This document shows, in pieces, positions 10,683-23,192 of a stretch of DNA of 64,000 nucleotides. The position numbers and the translations under genes are program-made. Source of the DNA: Osmia lignaria lignaria (taxonomy: Eukaryota > Arthropoda > Insecta > Hymenoptera > Megachilidae); NCBI RefSeq assembly GCF_051020975.1, contig NC_135033.1, positions 9,389,501 through 9,453,500 of the forward strand, written 5' to 3'. The notes under the pieces were generated by a model, which worked only from the letters and a program-made list of their open reading frames with translations, searched no databases and was not told the DNA's origin. Within the stretch, counting starts at the first letter, position 1. The number at the start of each line of letters is the position of its first letter.

Positions 10683-13600
10683 ATGAACACCAAAACAAAC
10701 CATGAATATACTTCTAATTCATACAACAGAGGTACATTTTTATTTATTTTATGTACTAAAACTTATTGTTTCTCCAATATATCCGTATTAATACAAAAAT
10801 ATATATTGTTTTAAACATTATAATAAAGATGAATTGAAAAACCGTCTGCTGGGCGTCCTTATGGCGTCTGCTAGAATGATGCTTGAAAATTAGAACTTTG
10901 TTTTCACATATGAAAAGACTGAAAACTCTTATTTTTTCAGCGAATTTCACTATGTTCTATATTAAAAACATATATAATTTTACTATCGTTTCTGAAAATT
11001 TAAGAATAATTTTCAACTGTCATAGGTCATAATACTAATGGAAGAACATATTTATTATTATTGTAAGAACATTAATAATCAACATGACAAATAAGATGAA
11101 AATGTACTAAATGTAATTGCTAATTAAAATTTGAAAGTTTATTACATAGTAAAAAAGTTTATTACAAATGTATAAATGAAAAAAACTAAATTTCATTAAT
11201 TTCAGGTATTGTGGGAAGCGATAGTCCTGCTGCTTTATTAGATATGCTGGCAGAAGTTGCTTCTCAAACATTACATTCGGAAAAGAAATATAGTAAATCA
11301 TTATTAACATCACAATGCAAGTCAAAAACAGATTACATAAAAAGAAAGACTTATGAATCATTCTTTACTGTGCCACAGCTTTTGTCCATGCCTGCATCAC
11401 AATTAGTTAAACAGTTTTCTATTTTTACAAGCGATGAATTAAAAAGGCAATACTCTTATACGTGTGCTCTAGTTGTTGGGTGTGGACAAAAATATACTAG
11501 TTTTGCAAGTGAGGGAAGGGCAAGAATGTCAATTAAAGCACACTTAGCAGAACATTTAGAATATTTAAAAACAAACAAGGATGCTTGTAAGTAAATATAA
11601 CTATGTTCCTACAAGCAGAAACAATTATAATAAAAAAATAACATATTTATAATATTGCTTTATAGATAAGAATTTTACAGCAAAGTCAGTGAGTTACAAA
11701 AATTATAAAACAAGTGCTCAAAGTAAGAAAAATAAATTTCAACAGACAAGGAAACCACAAGAGGCATTGAATAAGGAGAATAAAAATATTATTGAAAATT
11801 CTACAAATTATTTGAGAAATATTTTATTGAATGATTCTACTTTTAAAGAATTAGACAAAAATAAAAATGTTGAAAAAGTAGAAAATTCCAAAAAATTACA
11901 TAATTCTGAGCAAAAGGATACAGATAGAGCAGATTTCAAAGTTCTTGGTGATCATAGCTATTTCGAACGTTTAAAAGATGAAATTCCTAACACAAAGGAA
12001 GTATCTTTTCATGATACCTTTGAAAATACTGCAAATGAAAATGTAAGTGTCGATACAAAAGATGAGCGCATAATTTGAAAGTTTTGAATATGATATATAA
12101 TTTTTTTTATATAGATCGTACTTATGGTTGTTGGTACTGATAGTGTTCATATGAAAGAATATCCTCACATTACTCAAAAATTGTCAGAAAAAGTTAATGG
12201 GAAATCTGAAACTATTTATTTACCAGGTAAATATATGATACTTGGATATGATTTTAATACTGTTTTCTATCTTTATTACATCTTAACTTACTTGCAGAAA
12301 TATCATGGTTAAATGAAGGTGGTAATAAAAGTGCAGAAATGACAAGTACTAAACCCAAAGGAAAAGCCAAATTTATAGGGACTAGTAAAGAGGAAAGAGA
12401 AATGGCATTAGCTTTTATGGATCGCATTAAGAAAAAAGGAAATCCAACCGGAAGTAATCTTGAATGTCGGATTTGCAATCCACCGCGAAGTTTTACAGCA
12501 CCTACAACATTAGTATCGCATTATAGAAGTCATGCGGGAATAAAACCTTACGAATGTCGCATATGCAGAGCAGTTTTTACAAGGAGACACAGTTTAAAAT
12601 ATCACATGTTGATTCATCAAAATCAAACACGATTTACGTGCGGTGATTGTGGAAAGAAATTTAGGCATCCATCGCATTTTAGAGAACATAGACGTAGACA
12701 CACTGGAGAAGCACCGTTTGGATGTGATGATTGTGGACAACGGTAAGTAATGATTTACATTATATATTGTAAATATTATAATGTAATATAAAATTTGTGT
12801 TTACATCACTTAGATTTAAAACGAGAAATACCTACAAACGTCATTTAAAAACGAGACATGGTAAAGTTTTAACAACTACTGGAGAGTTGTTACATCTTTC
12901 CGAAGAAGATTTTCAGAAAGTTCGAACTAATAGAAGGAAAAAATATGATACAAACAAGGACCATGTAGCGAATGAGGGTATAATTGCACCAAAAGCGATT
13001 ATGCATTACCAAAATGATAACGACCAACTGCACGATACTGAAACTGAAGAATATATCGTAAATGAAGATATTGATAACAGTGAAAAAAATTGGGAGCCAC
13101 ACGATGCAGTTCAAATTATTAAGAATTGTTTTGAAACATACGAGATTTCTCCAGAATCTCATTTAAATAAGACTGAATCTGCAGAGACTGAAATAACTGT
13201 AAATAGCGTTTCTAATAAGAATGACAATTGTTTTACAGAAGAATTCACGGATAAAATACAAGACACATCGTTAGTTCAAGATGAAAGTGAACACATTGTA
13301 TATCATGATAACACTGATCAATCGGAATTAATTTATCATAATATAAACGAAGCACCGTCGTATATTAAAGTAGAGTATAGTAATATAGTTAATAATACAA
13401 AAAGTAGAAATAATATAGAAGTTCATGAAAATCTAGAATTTTCGGAAAATCAATTTAAGAATTACATACAAATAATAGAAGATTCGAAAACAAATGATTA
13501 CAATGAATCGTTAAATAATTCTATGAACGAACGAAAAATTAAATATACACACGATATAAAAGAATCAGGAAGAAAACTGATACAAGAAAACATTCATATT

Positions 13601-14236
13601 CAAAAACAGGATGAAAATAGCAATAAACAAATGACTGTTACTCAAGAAAATATAAAATACGAGAAAGAAAACGGTAATGTTATCATGCTTGATTATAAAT
13701 CTTGTCAAGAAATGCAAGTGCATAAGATTGATGTATCGAAAAATGCAATAAATTCAAGTACTTTAGAAGAAGCAAATATTGTTGTTAATAGAACATCATC
13801 AACAACTAAAGATAGTTTAGTACCAGCAGATAAAAATTTAAGTAACTATCAAACTATTGTAAAAAATTTAATTAAAAATGGAGTAATAACTTCTTCAAAT
13901 TATATTCTTGAAAAGAATCAAAAATTATTAAATCAAGGTGAACAAAGTTTGTATATTCATAATGAACCTTTAACCAGTATAATAATACAAAATAAATGCG
14001 TGAATGTGCTTCCACAATCGCTTAAAATTAATGATGATCTTAAAAATAAATCGAAAATTCAAGTGAACAAACACCAGAAATTTACATTATTGAATAAACA
14101 TGTTCAAGCTATTAATATAAAACAAAATGAAAATGAAAATACAATTTTGTTATTAACAAGTGATGCACTACAAAATAGTATTTTTAAAATTGACCAAAAT
14201 AATGCTGCAGAAAGTGAAACTAAAACAAATATTTGA
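10683..14236 (+). CDS. C2H2 zinc-finger protein with four fingers, function unknown
   Basis: Proposed exons: 10683-10731, 11206-11586, 11666-12042, 12115-12226, 12298-12742, 12814-14236, giving 928 residues. The last five exons are secure by phase. The first, MNTKTNHEYTSNSYNR, is the best in-phase ATG exon but is less certain. An N-terminal block (SPAALLDMLAEVASQTLHSE, then VPQLLSMPASQLVKQFS) precedes four tandem C2H2 fingers from about residue 363 to 480: CxxC...HYRSH, a finger with HSLKYHMLIH, one with HFREHRRRHTGE, and one split by the last intron (CGQRFKTRNTYKRHLKTRH). TGE-type linkers suggest sequence-specific DNA binding. The roughly 450-residue tail is acidic and Asn-rich, with no known fold. 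I do not recognise the orthologue. Confidence 0.8.
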
Positions 14237-16087
14237 AACAAGTAAGTAACATTTAATAATAATAGAAAATAAATTTAAAGAGTTTTTCACCTTATTTTCG
14301 TAAAATCAAAGATATTTCATATTAAGAGCAATATGGTTTTAAAATTAAAAGAAATTTTTGTATAGCTAATAAATATGTATGATAGTATGGTTACATTAAA
14401 ATAATACTCTAAACTTTTGTACATGTAAATATTGTTAAAACAATGTAGATTTAATATTTTTTACTAGAAAAAGAGGACATATTAAAAAAGGACTTTTTAT
14501 AAAAAATGAATTTAATAAAATATTTTTACATGATTTAGAATATATAAAGTGCACAGTATTAGCATACCTTATATCCAAGATGTTCTGTTAGAGGTGGGCA
14601 TTCTTGATAGGGATAGTAGCTAATTACCACCCTCTGGAACGATACCCACTTCTAGCCGAACACCCTGTATAAAGTTTAAAAATATGAATTAAAATGCATT
14701 TATTTTGTTTCTTGAGAAATAATGTTATTTTTGAATTGTTTAAGAAGTATCTTATTATATATTATAAAATCTTTATTTATTAGCCATTCCAAACATTGCA
14801 GCTATAAATCTTAATTAATCTACAATATTAATCCTACATATATATGTATATGATGAAATTATTACAAATTTGATTCACTTAAGTATATTAGCATAAGATA
14901 CGGTTACTTAATAGCAATAACAATTATTTATGTGCCAAATATTTAAAAGCATAGTACAAATTTCTAATTTGTTTAAACAAACAGGAAGCTTGTGTGACCG
15001 ATCAATTTTCCAATCTAGCTGCAAATCATATATGTTTACAACATATATTGCAGTATACAAAAATGTATATAATAATTTTCATTGGGTTTATATTTTTGTC
15101 TTTAAATACTTAAATTACCATAATTTTTTCAAATATAGCTCAAACGTGTCTTCCGTATACAAATTATCGTTTATTTGGCATCATATTCTCAATGTTTTTA
15201 TAATAATATAACAGTATAATTACATAGCAATAATTCATAGCTATTACAAATGATGCATAAGATACAATACAGAATAGATATTCTACATAATGATAAACAG
15301 TTTTTGCATAAGACAGAATGATATTTAATAATTAGTTGTGAATTAATTTTGGTATCAATATACACTTAAAAAAAATACTTTACAAATCAAACTCTGTGTA
15401 ATATGATTTAAATATACGTATTAAAAGCTTACAAGAATGTAGATATAGAATGTTTGTAGAAAAATAAGCATATTTTTTATTCGAGTAATAATTGTAAATA
15501 TTGGTTGAAAATATCTTTATCACAATCAATTAAATACTGAATCGTTAAAATCAATATCTATAATTCAAAGTTTGTTTAAAAGATTACAATTTAAGAATTC
15601 GTATTTCTTAAATCATTTCACATAACTAATAATTATCAACAGTTTTGAAGATATAAATACTCTTCTGAACCAAGATGTAATTCTATAGAAATGTAGAATG
15701 CAATATTTACAAAAGTCAGTTGTTTATTCATTGTATGAAACAAAAGTAATAAGTAAAAAATTATTTTACATTACCAATTGTACACTGTGAAAAATAATGT
15801 GCCTTGTATGTATCATACAATTGATTATTATACATATTATATAATACGAAACTAATGTTGTAATAACTATACAACAAAATATTCAAACATACTCTTTACT
15901 AATTTTTTATTATTATAATAAATATTAAACGATTATAACGATGTTAATATGAAGAGTAATTTTAATTATATACTGTATTTTTATACTCTTTTTGTACTTA
16001 ATAAAACATTAAAAAATTACTTCGGAATGTAATTTAAAAGTGATTTACTCTCCCAAATGCAAGATATTCAATTTCTTCTTTGTAATA
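14237..16087. other. Convergent intergenic region, zinc-finger gene / rasp
   Basis: 1.85 kb of AT-rich DNA between two facing 3' ends, holding their 3' UTRs. The only distinct piece is the diverged repeat at about 14571-14672. No gene is supported here. Confidence 0.5.
14571..14672 (+). repeat. Diverged element ending GCCGAACACCCTGTATA, copy 1
   Basis: A GC-richer block contains GAGGTGGGCATTCTTGAT, then AGCTAATTACCACCCTCTGG, and ends CTAGCCGAACACCCTGTATA. It aligns, with gaps, to 30846-30985, which ends GTAGCCGAACACCTTATATA. No coding capacity, probably a non-autonomous transposon or its end. Confidence 0.5.
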
Positions 16088-18084
16088 CTATAATATATTC
16101 TGACATTTTTGTAGTTCCCAATTTTTTATATCTGTAGATACTTGACAACAACAATATAAAAAAAAGAGTAAAGTAAATGTAGTGGACCAAGGATCTGTAA
16201 CAAAACAAAATTTTTACTAATTCCAAATTTTGCAATAAGTTCTTCCTTTTGCATCTAAAGTATAATAGAATGGTACCATGCAATAATCTGTAGACATAAA
16301 TATTTCCAATTTCTTCTCCAGCAAAAAAGTAAAAATTAGATATTACTGATACAGCTAAAAGGGGACTTGCTAAAATACAATCGAATCGTCTGGCATTAAT
16401 TTGCGACAGATATTTTTTCTTTATACTTAGATAATATTTTTGTCTTCCAAATGACTTCATTACACTTTCAATATTTAACCCTATAAAATTAAGGGCTGCC
16501 CAAATAAAGATATTTATTTGCATTCCATGCCATACAAAGACAAATGTGAAGCACAAAAATGAAGCAAACAGTTTATTATAATTTGATTTTAACAATGGCA
16601 CATAAATGTATCTGAAAAATAAATTTATTGAAAATTTTGATTACATTATATTTTCTATATTATTCAGCTACAAGGATCATACCTTATTAAAAACTTATAT
16701 AAACCTTTATCAAAATATTTCCACATATCAGAATACAAATGAATCCTTGCTATACATTTAGGTTGAGAAGGTGCTTTTATATTATCTATTGCACACAAAG
16801 TATGATTAAGTCCATACACCACAACATATTTCATTAAGAAAAATTGTCCCATACAATATCCTAATCCATATAAAGCCCATGGATTCACAATTTCAACAAC
16901 CTAATATAATATAAAAAAAAGTTAAATAAGTTTTAATACAGTTATTATATCAAAAGCTGTACTTTTACCTCAGGATGATACTGCATAACATTGAAATAGA
17001 GAAAATGTAAACAAAGATTTGTAAATTCTATCCAAAAAATATATTTAATTATTCTGAAAAAAAAATTTCCGAAATCCTCTAATTTCCAAAATTGAAATGT
17101 TTCTTTTATCTGTGAAAATTAGAATATGATTTATTTTGAATCATTAAACAAAATTCTACTTTTCAATATAAACTAAAATTATACATACAGAATCCATGAA
17201 TTCATGATATAAAATCAATGGTCCTAAGGATAATGTTGGTAGATACAAGCAGTATGCTAATTTGTATAAAAAGTTGTTAAAAAAATAAAGCATCTCATCA
17301 CAGTCACTTTTTAAATGTTTGTTCATATTATCTATGCTATAACTAATGCTTCTTAATTGAATCCAACACATTATAAGAGTTAAAAGGTAATGCTCTTCAT
17401 CATTAAATTTGAATGTACTTTGAAAGGTACCATCCGGAATTTTTAGAAAATGTATCAGAAATAAAAATATCATATTTATCAACCATATAATTAATCTACT
17501 CTGTTTATATGTTAAAATGTATAGCACACTTAATTGTATAAATATACATAATGTACCTAATGTTCCAATTAAAAAATGCAAAAATGAAATAGACATAAAG
17601 GTATACCAAGAACATAACAGCTGTAAAGATATATAATATTATAAGTAAAAAAGGCAAAACACAAATTATAAAATAAATGAAATACCAAAAAGTCATACCG
17701 TAATATTTGAGACAGTCTTAATAATCAAACTAACTAAATGGTGGATAAATATCCATGGTATTAATTTAATCATTAATGGTATCCATATTTTCCATTCTTG
17801 ATCAGAAATATCTTGTTTTTTTCCAATCCATGACCATCCTGGTGCAAAATCACCATATACATCGTTATAATTATCAAAATCTAAAATTTATGAATACTAT
17901 TCAGTTTATAAAATATCGAAATATTAAATTCATGTCTCTTCAAACAAAATACGCTTAAATACTTACAAGTACTAATTAAAGACACTTTATAAATTGAATA
18001 CAAGATAGCATTTGTCCACAAAAAGAAGTAAACGAAAATCTCATATTTATGTAATTTAATAATGTTCCGTGTTACCGATGTCAT
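16088..18084 (-). CDS. rasp: Protein-cysteine N-palmitoyltransferase Rasp (Hedgehog acyltransferase)
   Basis: Seven exons on the minus strand: 18084-17967, 17880-17699, 17620-17189, 17109-16969, 16900-16683, 16611-16277, 16194-16088, giving 510 residues. Rasp/HHAT is a multipass ER membrane O-acyltransferase (MBOAT) that palmitoylates the N-terminal cysteine of secreted Hedgehog. Visible are many hydrophobic helices, the N-terminal WSWIGKKQDISDQEWKIW block, the CWIQLRSISYSID stretch that matches HHAT, and the MBOAT histidine in FVFVWHGMQIN at about residue 392. The last intron (16276-16195, GTACC...TTACAG) was placed because only then does the end read DPWSTTFTLLFFLYCCCQVS, the conserved HHAT C-terminus; read straight through, the frame gives a non-family tail. 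Confidence 0.9.
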
Positions 18085-18130
18085 CTTTAACTACAATTAA
18101 ATTTACCGCTTCATTTTTATTTCTGTATGC

Positions 18131-18149
18131 ACGTATATATATATGTGTG

Positions 18150-18181
<32 letters not shown>
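18131..18181. repeat. TA/TG dinucleotide microsatellite
   Basis: Starts as mixed (TA)/(TG) units and continues as a pure TA run up to ATACACTACC, just upstream of rasp. Likely length-polymorphic. Confidence 0.9.
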
Positions 18182-18184
<3 letters not shown>

Positions 18185-18320
18185 TACCTCCACCTTGTTT
18201 TTCAGAATGCACAACAATAAGGTACAATATGTTTACATTTTTCTATAGAATATATGACTGACTACTATACTATATGACCATACTATACAAATCAGCATAT
18301 TAAGTTTATTTTGTACAACA

Positions 18321-18510
18321 CTAAGCATGGTAGGCTTCCTAGGTATTCCCAGGGAACCACAGGGAACTGGCGACGTTCCAGGTTATCGCCCCTTCAGATA
18401 GGCATCGCCAAGAATACTGACAAAGGAGCGAAAGAGGCTCTCTACATACAGGGGCTGTGGCGCCCCACCTCTTATATACAAACTCTGACGCGGAAAAATT
18501 TGAATTAATA
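18321..18510. other. GC-rich island, possible mobile-element fragment
   Basis: About 190 bp of much higher GC than either flank, with short internal duplications (CAGGGAACCACAGGGAACTG) and a hairpin around CAGGGGCTGTGGCGCCCCAC. On the minus strand it carries GTATATAAGAGG, a TATA-like box. Sharp compositional edges suggest an inserted element, perhaps a solo LTR. An ORF crossing it shows no family resemblance. Confidence 0.35.
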
Positions 18511-18904
18511 TTCACTTTGTTATTCGTGCTTTTCAGTTATTTATAATATGTAATAATTTAAAATTGTATTATCTTAATACTACAGTCCGTCAAACGAGAC
18601 GAGTCAGTATATGTTTACTGGACTATAGTATTGTCAAAATTAGGATTTTGAGAATTTCTTTTCCTTAGTAAAGCCTACTTTACTTGATATTGTAAAATTT
18701 ATAAAAGATACGAAATGGCATACATATCATATTAACAACAGTTCATTTAGAAAAATTACTAGTTTTCCTTATAGTCTAAATAAACGATGAGAATGTTTTA
18801 TAACTGAAATTTTATTTTTAAAAGACAAAATGTATAAAAATAAAGAAAATGAATAAATTACATCCATACGATTAAATATAATTTAAACAAAAAAATTCAA
18901 TTTC

Positions 18905-20475
18905 TTAAATATTAATGAAAAGCACAATGGGACAATGGTCACTGCCATATACCTTATCTCTTACAACATTGTCACAAACTTTGTTTTTAATTCGTTCTGA
19001 TACCAAAAAATAATCCAGTCTCCTATATAAGAAAGGATATTTTTTAATCAATACTATCAATATTGAAATTCGTATCATTTATTTGTTAAGTACTCACCAT
19101 CCTATATTTTTACTACGTGCATTAGCAAAATATGACCAGAATGTATAAACACCAGCTTTGTCAGGATATAAAAATCTAAATGTATCCACAAACCCTTGAG
19201 CTAGAAAATCTGTCATACCCTCTCGTTCTTCTTTAGTAAAGCCAGCATTTTTTGCATTTGTTTTAGGATTTGCAATGTCTAAAATATGACAAAGTTAAAG
19301 TTTACAAGTTTATAAAATTATTTATAAAAAGTACTGCAAAATATTATTACCTATTTCTTCATGAGCAACATTCATATCACCACAAATAATTACTAGCTTT
19401 TTCTTATCCAATTGCTTGACATAGTTCTTAAAGACCTCATTCCATTGCAATCTTTTTGGTAGTGTTACTAATTTCTGACCAGCATTAGGTACATCTATTA
19501 TATACAATTGTTAAATACATTAAATATCAATATAAAAAAATGAAATTTAAAAGGTGTTAAAACCTGAATAACTTACAAACATTAAGTAAATAAAAATTCG
19601 GATATTCAGCTGTAATCATTCTACCTTCATCATCAAACTCAGAATTATTTAAACCATACTCTACATTCATTGGTTTCTGTTTTGTATATAATGCAACTCC
19701 ACAATATCCAGGTTTTTTACCTATTTGTAGTGTATGAACAGTTTAATATTTTACATGTAAATTTACAATACATTATTAAAACTTACTATCATGGAAATAA
19801 TAATGATATCCCTTTAATTTAACTTCTTCTGGTAACTTGTTTTTATCACATTTGGTTTCTTGTAATGAAACTATGTCTGCATTTTCTTTCATAATATATT
19901 GCATTCCACTTTTCTGCATAAATATAATGATAAAACATTATGAAACTATTGAAAAAGCATACGGTAAAATCATACAGGAATTATACAAACTTTGATGAGT
20001 GCCCTTATACCAGAAACATTCCAGCTGACAATTTTTAAGTTATATTTATTTCCTTCAGCATTTAACTTTTCACAATCAAAATTAGTTTCATTCAAATCTG
20101 TATCTGTTTTATTCATAAACGTTTTTGGTTCTGTTTTGGCACGTTTTACTGCAGGTTCTTCAATATCACTTGCACTGCGTTTAGATCTCTTGCTAGGTGT
20201 TTCTTGGGACTTTGTAACTCCTTTCTTCTTTTCATTTTTACCTTCAATAGCAGTTACCTAACTCAAAATAGAATAAAAATGTATTTTCTTAATTTTCTTT
20301 ATGTTTACAAAAATACCGGCATAGAGTTTAATATTAATTGAAACATTACATATACATTCATATAAAAATTATACATTTATGAAGCTGAATATTTTAATAC
20401 TACGTAATAATAACTTTATGTAAATAAATCGCATAATTATCTAACCTTTGGGATTGCTTTCCGTTTTGGCGGCAT
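18905..20475 (-). CDS. APEX1: AP endonuclease, exonuclease III family (APEX1 / Rrp1)
   Basis: Seven exons: 20475-20446, 20257-19991, 19913-19787, 19720-19577, 19494-19351, 19278-19098, 19022-18905, giving 336 residues. The enzyme cuts DNA 5' of abasic sites in base-excision repair in the nucleus. Residues 1-85 are a basic, Lys/Ser-rich tail starting MPPKRKAIPK with a probable nuclear signal (PSKRSKRS). The fold has all family motifs: VSWNVSGIRAL, LQETKCD with metal-binding Glu118, YVPNAG, CGDMNVAHEEID with Asp229 and Asn231, WRLDYFLVS, and GSDHCPIVL with catalytic Asp326-His327. The tail is far shorter than that of Drosophila Rrp1, nearer the vertebrate layout. Confidence 0.95.
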
Positions 20476-21242
20476 GTTAGTCACGTTTGTGCACCTAAAC
20501 AAACGCTAAGAAAAGTATTATTAATATCAACACTATATATAATAAGAATGTAAGACTACTTTTCTTGAATGTTTTCTTATTGAACTGTAAATAATCTATC
20601 TGATTCAATAATTATATTAATTATTAATTTCAAATAACTAAAAAACATATGCGTCCTACAAAGAATAGTTCGTTACCGGTAGAATTTTCAGTGAAGTTTG
20701 AATACTGCGCGATATCATGAAACTCAACAGAATTGGTCGATGGCACTTGATGTACAGATAAGTATCATACAGAAATAACAATATTAAAATAAATTATCCA
20801 GTTTATAAATTGAAGATATTAAAAATTTGTCATTGAATTTATTAAGTACCTGATAAATTGGATGATGTTTTAAAATGAAGCGAAAATGTAGCAAACAGCG
20901 TATCTATATGGTGTATTACATATACATATATATTCAATGCTGTTTATATAGGATATTTCAATGGGAGAAGATTGAAACCAGTGACTACAGATTCAATAAG
21001 ACTAGATATGCCTTTGTTTTCGAAGAGGGTCCTGAATTGTGCCTTGAAAACAAACGCCATCTGATCCATCCTAGTATAAAAATGTGATATATACCCTATA
21101 ACTAATTGTCAGTGTATCGAATTAACAATAAGAATTACTATATCAATTACAAAACATGTCAGGTCTTGGTGGATCTGTAGTTAATAATTCACGTAAATAG
21201 TAGTATTTGGTCGCGGCATTGAATGACGGGGAGATTCGGCAC

Positions 21243-21277
21243 TATAAATATCCGCTTCATGCTTTAGCCCGTCAGTT
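21243..21277 (+). promoter_or_regulatory. TATA-Inr core promoter without an obvious gene
   Basis: TATAAATA at 21243-21250 lies 31 bp before the A of an arthropod initiator TCAGTT (21272-21277), which is the canonical spacing. CTTCGGACGTTAAG follows. The nearest downstream gene starts 745 bp away beyond a foldback repeat, so this may be the promoter of an LTR or other element rather than of UPF0449. Confidence 0.45.
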
Positions 21278-21330
21278 TGTCTTCGGACGTTAAGGAAGTA
21301 TTTAGGGGGTTGTACTTCTATTTTCGACCG

Positions 21331-21570
21331 TAGCGCCATCTATACAAGAATAGCTCGAACTACTCGACGACTTACCGATTGATTTTCTAAAGGAACAATA
21401 TCGCCATCTATTAGAAAGTAGCGGAACTATTTACCGACTTATCGGCCGTGCAGTCGGTAAGTTGACGCGTAGCTTCAGCTGCTCTTTGATAGATGGCGCT
21501 AGTGTTCCCCTAGAAAATCAATCGGTAAGTCGCCGAGTAGTTTGAGCCACTTTTGTATAGGTGACGTTAT
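21331..21570. repeat. Foldback (MITE-like) element, copy 2, with a second member nested inside
   Basis: The outer arms are TAGCGCCATCTATACAAG... through CTTACCGATTGATTTTCTA (to about 21394), mirrored by TAGAAAATCAATCGGTAAG (from about 21510) through CTTTTGTATAGGTGACG. Between them, about 21399-21506, a second inverted-repeat unit begins TCGCCATCTATTAGAAAG and ends TTTGATAGATGGCGCTAGTG. Inner and outer share the same terminal core. The right flank to about 21770 matches the flank of copy 1 at 524-840. Confidence 0.75.
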
Positions 21571-22018
21571 ATAGAATTTAAAAAACCATTTATAGCAGTC
21601 TTTTTAAAACACAAGTTTATGAATACAAGTTTGTCAAACAATTATTTTAATAATTTTTCGACCTCTTGCTGGTCTTGATTGATTCCTAAAAAAGTAGAAT
21701 CAAAGAAAGTTGAAACGAGTGTCTTTCCAGTTGACAGTGAGAGATGTGATGAAAGAAGAATTGATAAATTAGGTACCCGATCTAATTGTAAGTCCACGCG
21801 GGGTGCCTGGGACCCCAAAAATCAGGACTTCTCGAGAACAAAGGCATATCTGGTATTGTTGGATCTGTAGTTACTGTTGGTACATACATAAACAGTACAC
21901 GCAGTGACTATCAGTGACTATCTATAGTTACTGCTACACGTATGATTAATGTGTTGTCTGGATTTTCAATAATTAAAGTAAAATAAAATATAATAAGTGT
22001 GGCGTTATCAAATTACAT

Positions 22019-22456
22019 ATGTTTAGCAATAAGAAGAATAATTTACCCCCAAGACCACACATTCCGAACTCTGAACATGTGTTGGAAGATCTAAATAATG
22101 CTGCTATGGATGATGTCGCATTCAAAATAATAAATAAAGGTTTTATCATTTGCATATTAATTATTAATGTAATGATTAAAGAACTGTTAAGAAAATGATA
22201 AAGAAACGTAACCTTGTTTTAGATTATAATTTAAAAAAATTTATTTTTAGATGAAATTACTGAAGAAAGTCAAATGAATGCAAATATTTCTGATACGTAT
22301 CATAAAATGAAAATGTATTTAAATATGAAACAACGATTAAAACATTTAGAAAATATGCTTAAAAGCAAAGAAGAACAGTTGCAAACAGATAACAATGAAA
22401 TAAGAAGACTTGCAGATGATATTAGAAAACAAGCACAAGCTGCATTAGTAACATGA
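22019..22456 (+). CDS. UPF0449 family small coiled-coil protein (C19orf25 homologue)
   Basis: Two exons, 22019-22139 and 22251-22456, joined in phase 1, give 108 residues. The N-terminus reads LPPRPHIPNSEHVLEDL, which matches the family pattern of a proline-rich start followed by a VEQILEDV-like helix. The second exon is one long charged coiled coil (LNMKQRLKHLENMLKSKEEQ onward). The function of this family is unknown. APEX1 lies upstream and divergent, across the mobile block. Confidence 0.65.
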
Positions 22457-23192
22457 AATTGTTGATTATTTTTTATGAAAAAAACGTAAATACAATATAT
22501 TTATTTCTTATTTAATATTTTCTTAATCATTAATATAACAAAATACAACTTATTTGTTTATACAAAATGATTGTAGTCATTTCTGAATGATTGATATATA
22601 TGTAAATAATATATTCATTTATATAAAATACTTAGAACATTATAACATATACATATAATTAATACTGTATAAAAATAAATGCTACATATATGTAATAGCT
22701 GCTATCTTACTTTATGTATATGTATTTCTGTATGCACATAGACTTAATATGGTAAATATCTGAATAATTTGATACATGAAATTTAATATAACATACAATT
22801 TCACAATTAGAAAATTCTCTTAATTGTAAATCCTATAATTTTTAATAGTAACAAAAGTCATAGCATTTATAGAAGGCACTCTAGTTGCACTAAAAAATGT
22901 TAATAACTTCTATTTAGCTTTGCATATATTTATGATAAATTCTATAGTGTAAACTTGAATTTCAGAAACAGTTAAAATTAATTAACTATATAAAAATATA
23001 TATTTTATGGGTGCATTGGTTCTATAAGAGTTTATCATACACTACCAAGTATCTACTATTCTCTTGTGCTTATACCTTAATAATATTAAAAATCACTATC
23101 AACAATAAGTAAAGTAATAGGTGTTGATACGATTATTTCGTTAAACAATATCTTATAAATACTGTTGTGCATTAATTAAATCATTGACACTG
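22457..23192. other. Convergent spacer UPF0449 / TMEM268
   Basis: AT-rich 3' UTR sequence of two facing genes. Nothing else is recognisable. Confidence 0.5.

Larger units (their letters stand above)
18085..18904. other. Spacer between APEX1 3' end and rasp start
   Basis: Holds the rasp promoter, a TA microsatellite, a GC-rich island and the APEX1 3' UTR. No exon is supported. Confidence 0.5.
20476..22018. other. Divergent APEX1/UPF0449 region with inserted mobile block
   Basis: 1.5 kb between divergent starts. The part next to each gene is ordinary AT-rich sequence, while 21171-21873 is a more GC-rich block bounded by a 13-bp direct repeat (GGATCTGTAGTTA at 21171 and 21861). It contains the foldback elements and a TATA-Inr promoter listed separately. 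Confidence 0.5.

Noticed and set aside
12890..13162. Minus-strand ORF opposite the zinc-finger tail
   Set aside because: It is the shadow of an AT-rich coding exon on the plus strand.
16068..16276. Read-through C-terminus of rasp without the last intron
   Set aside because: It replaces the conserved HHAT ending with unrelated sequence; the 82-bp GT-AG intron restores the family C-terminus in phase.
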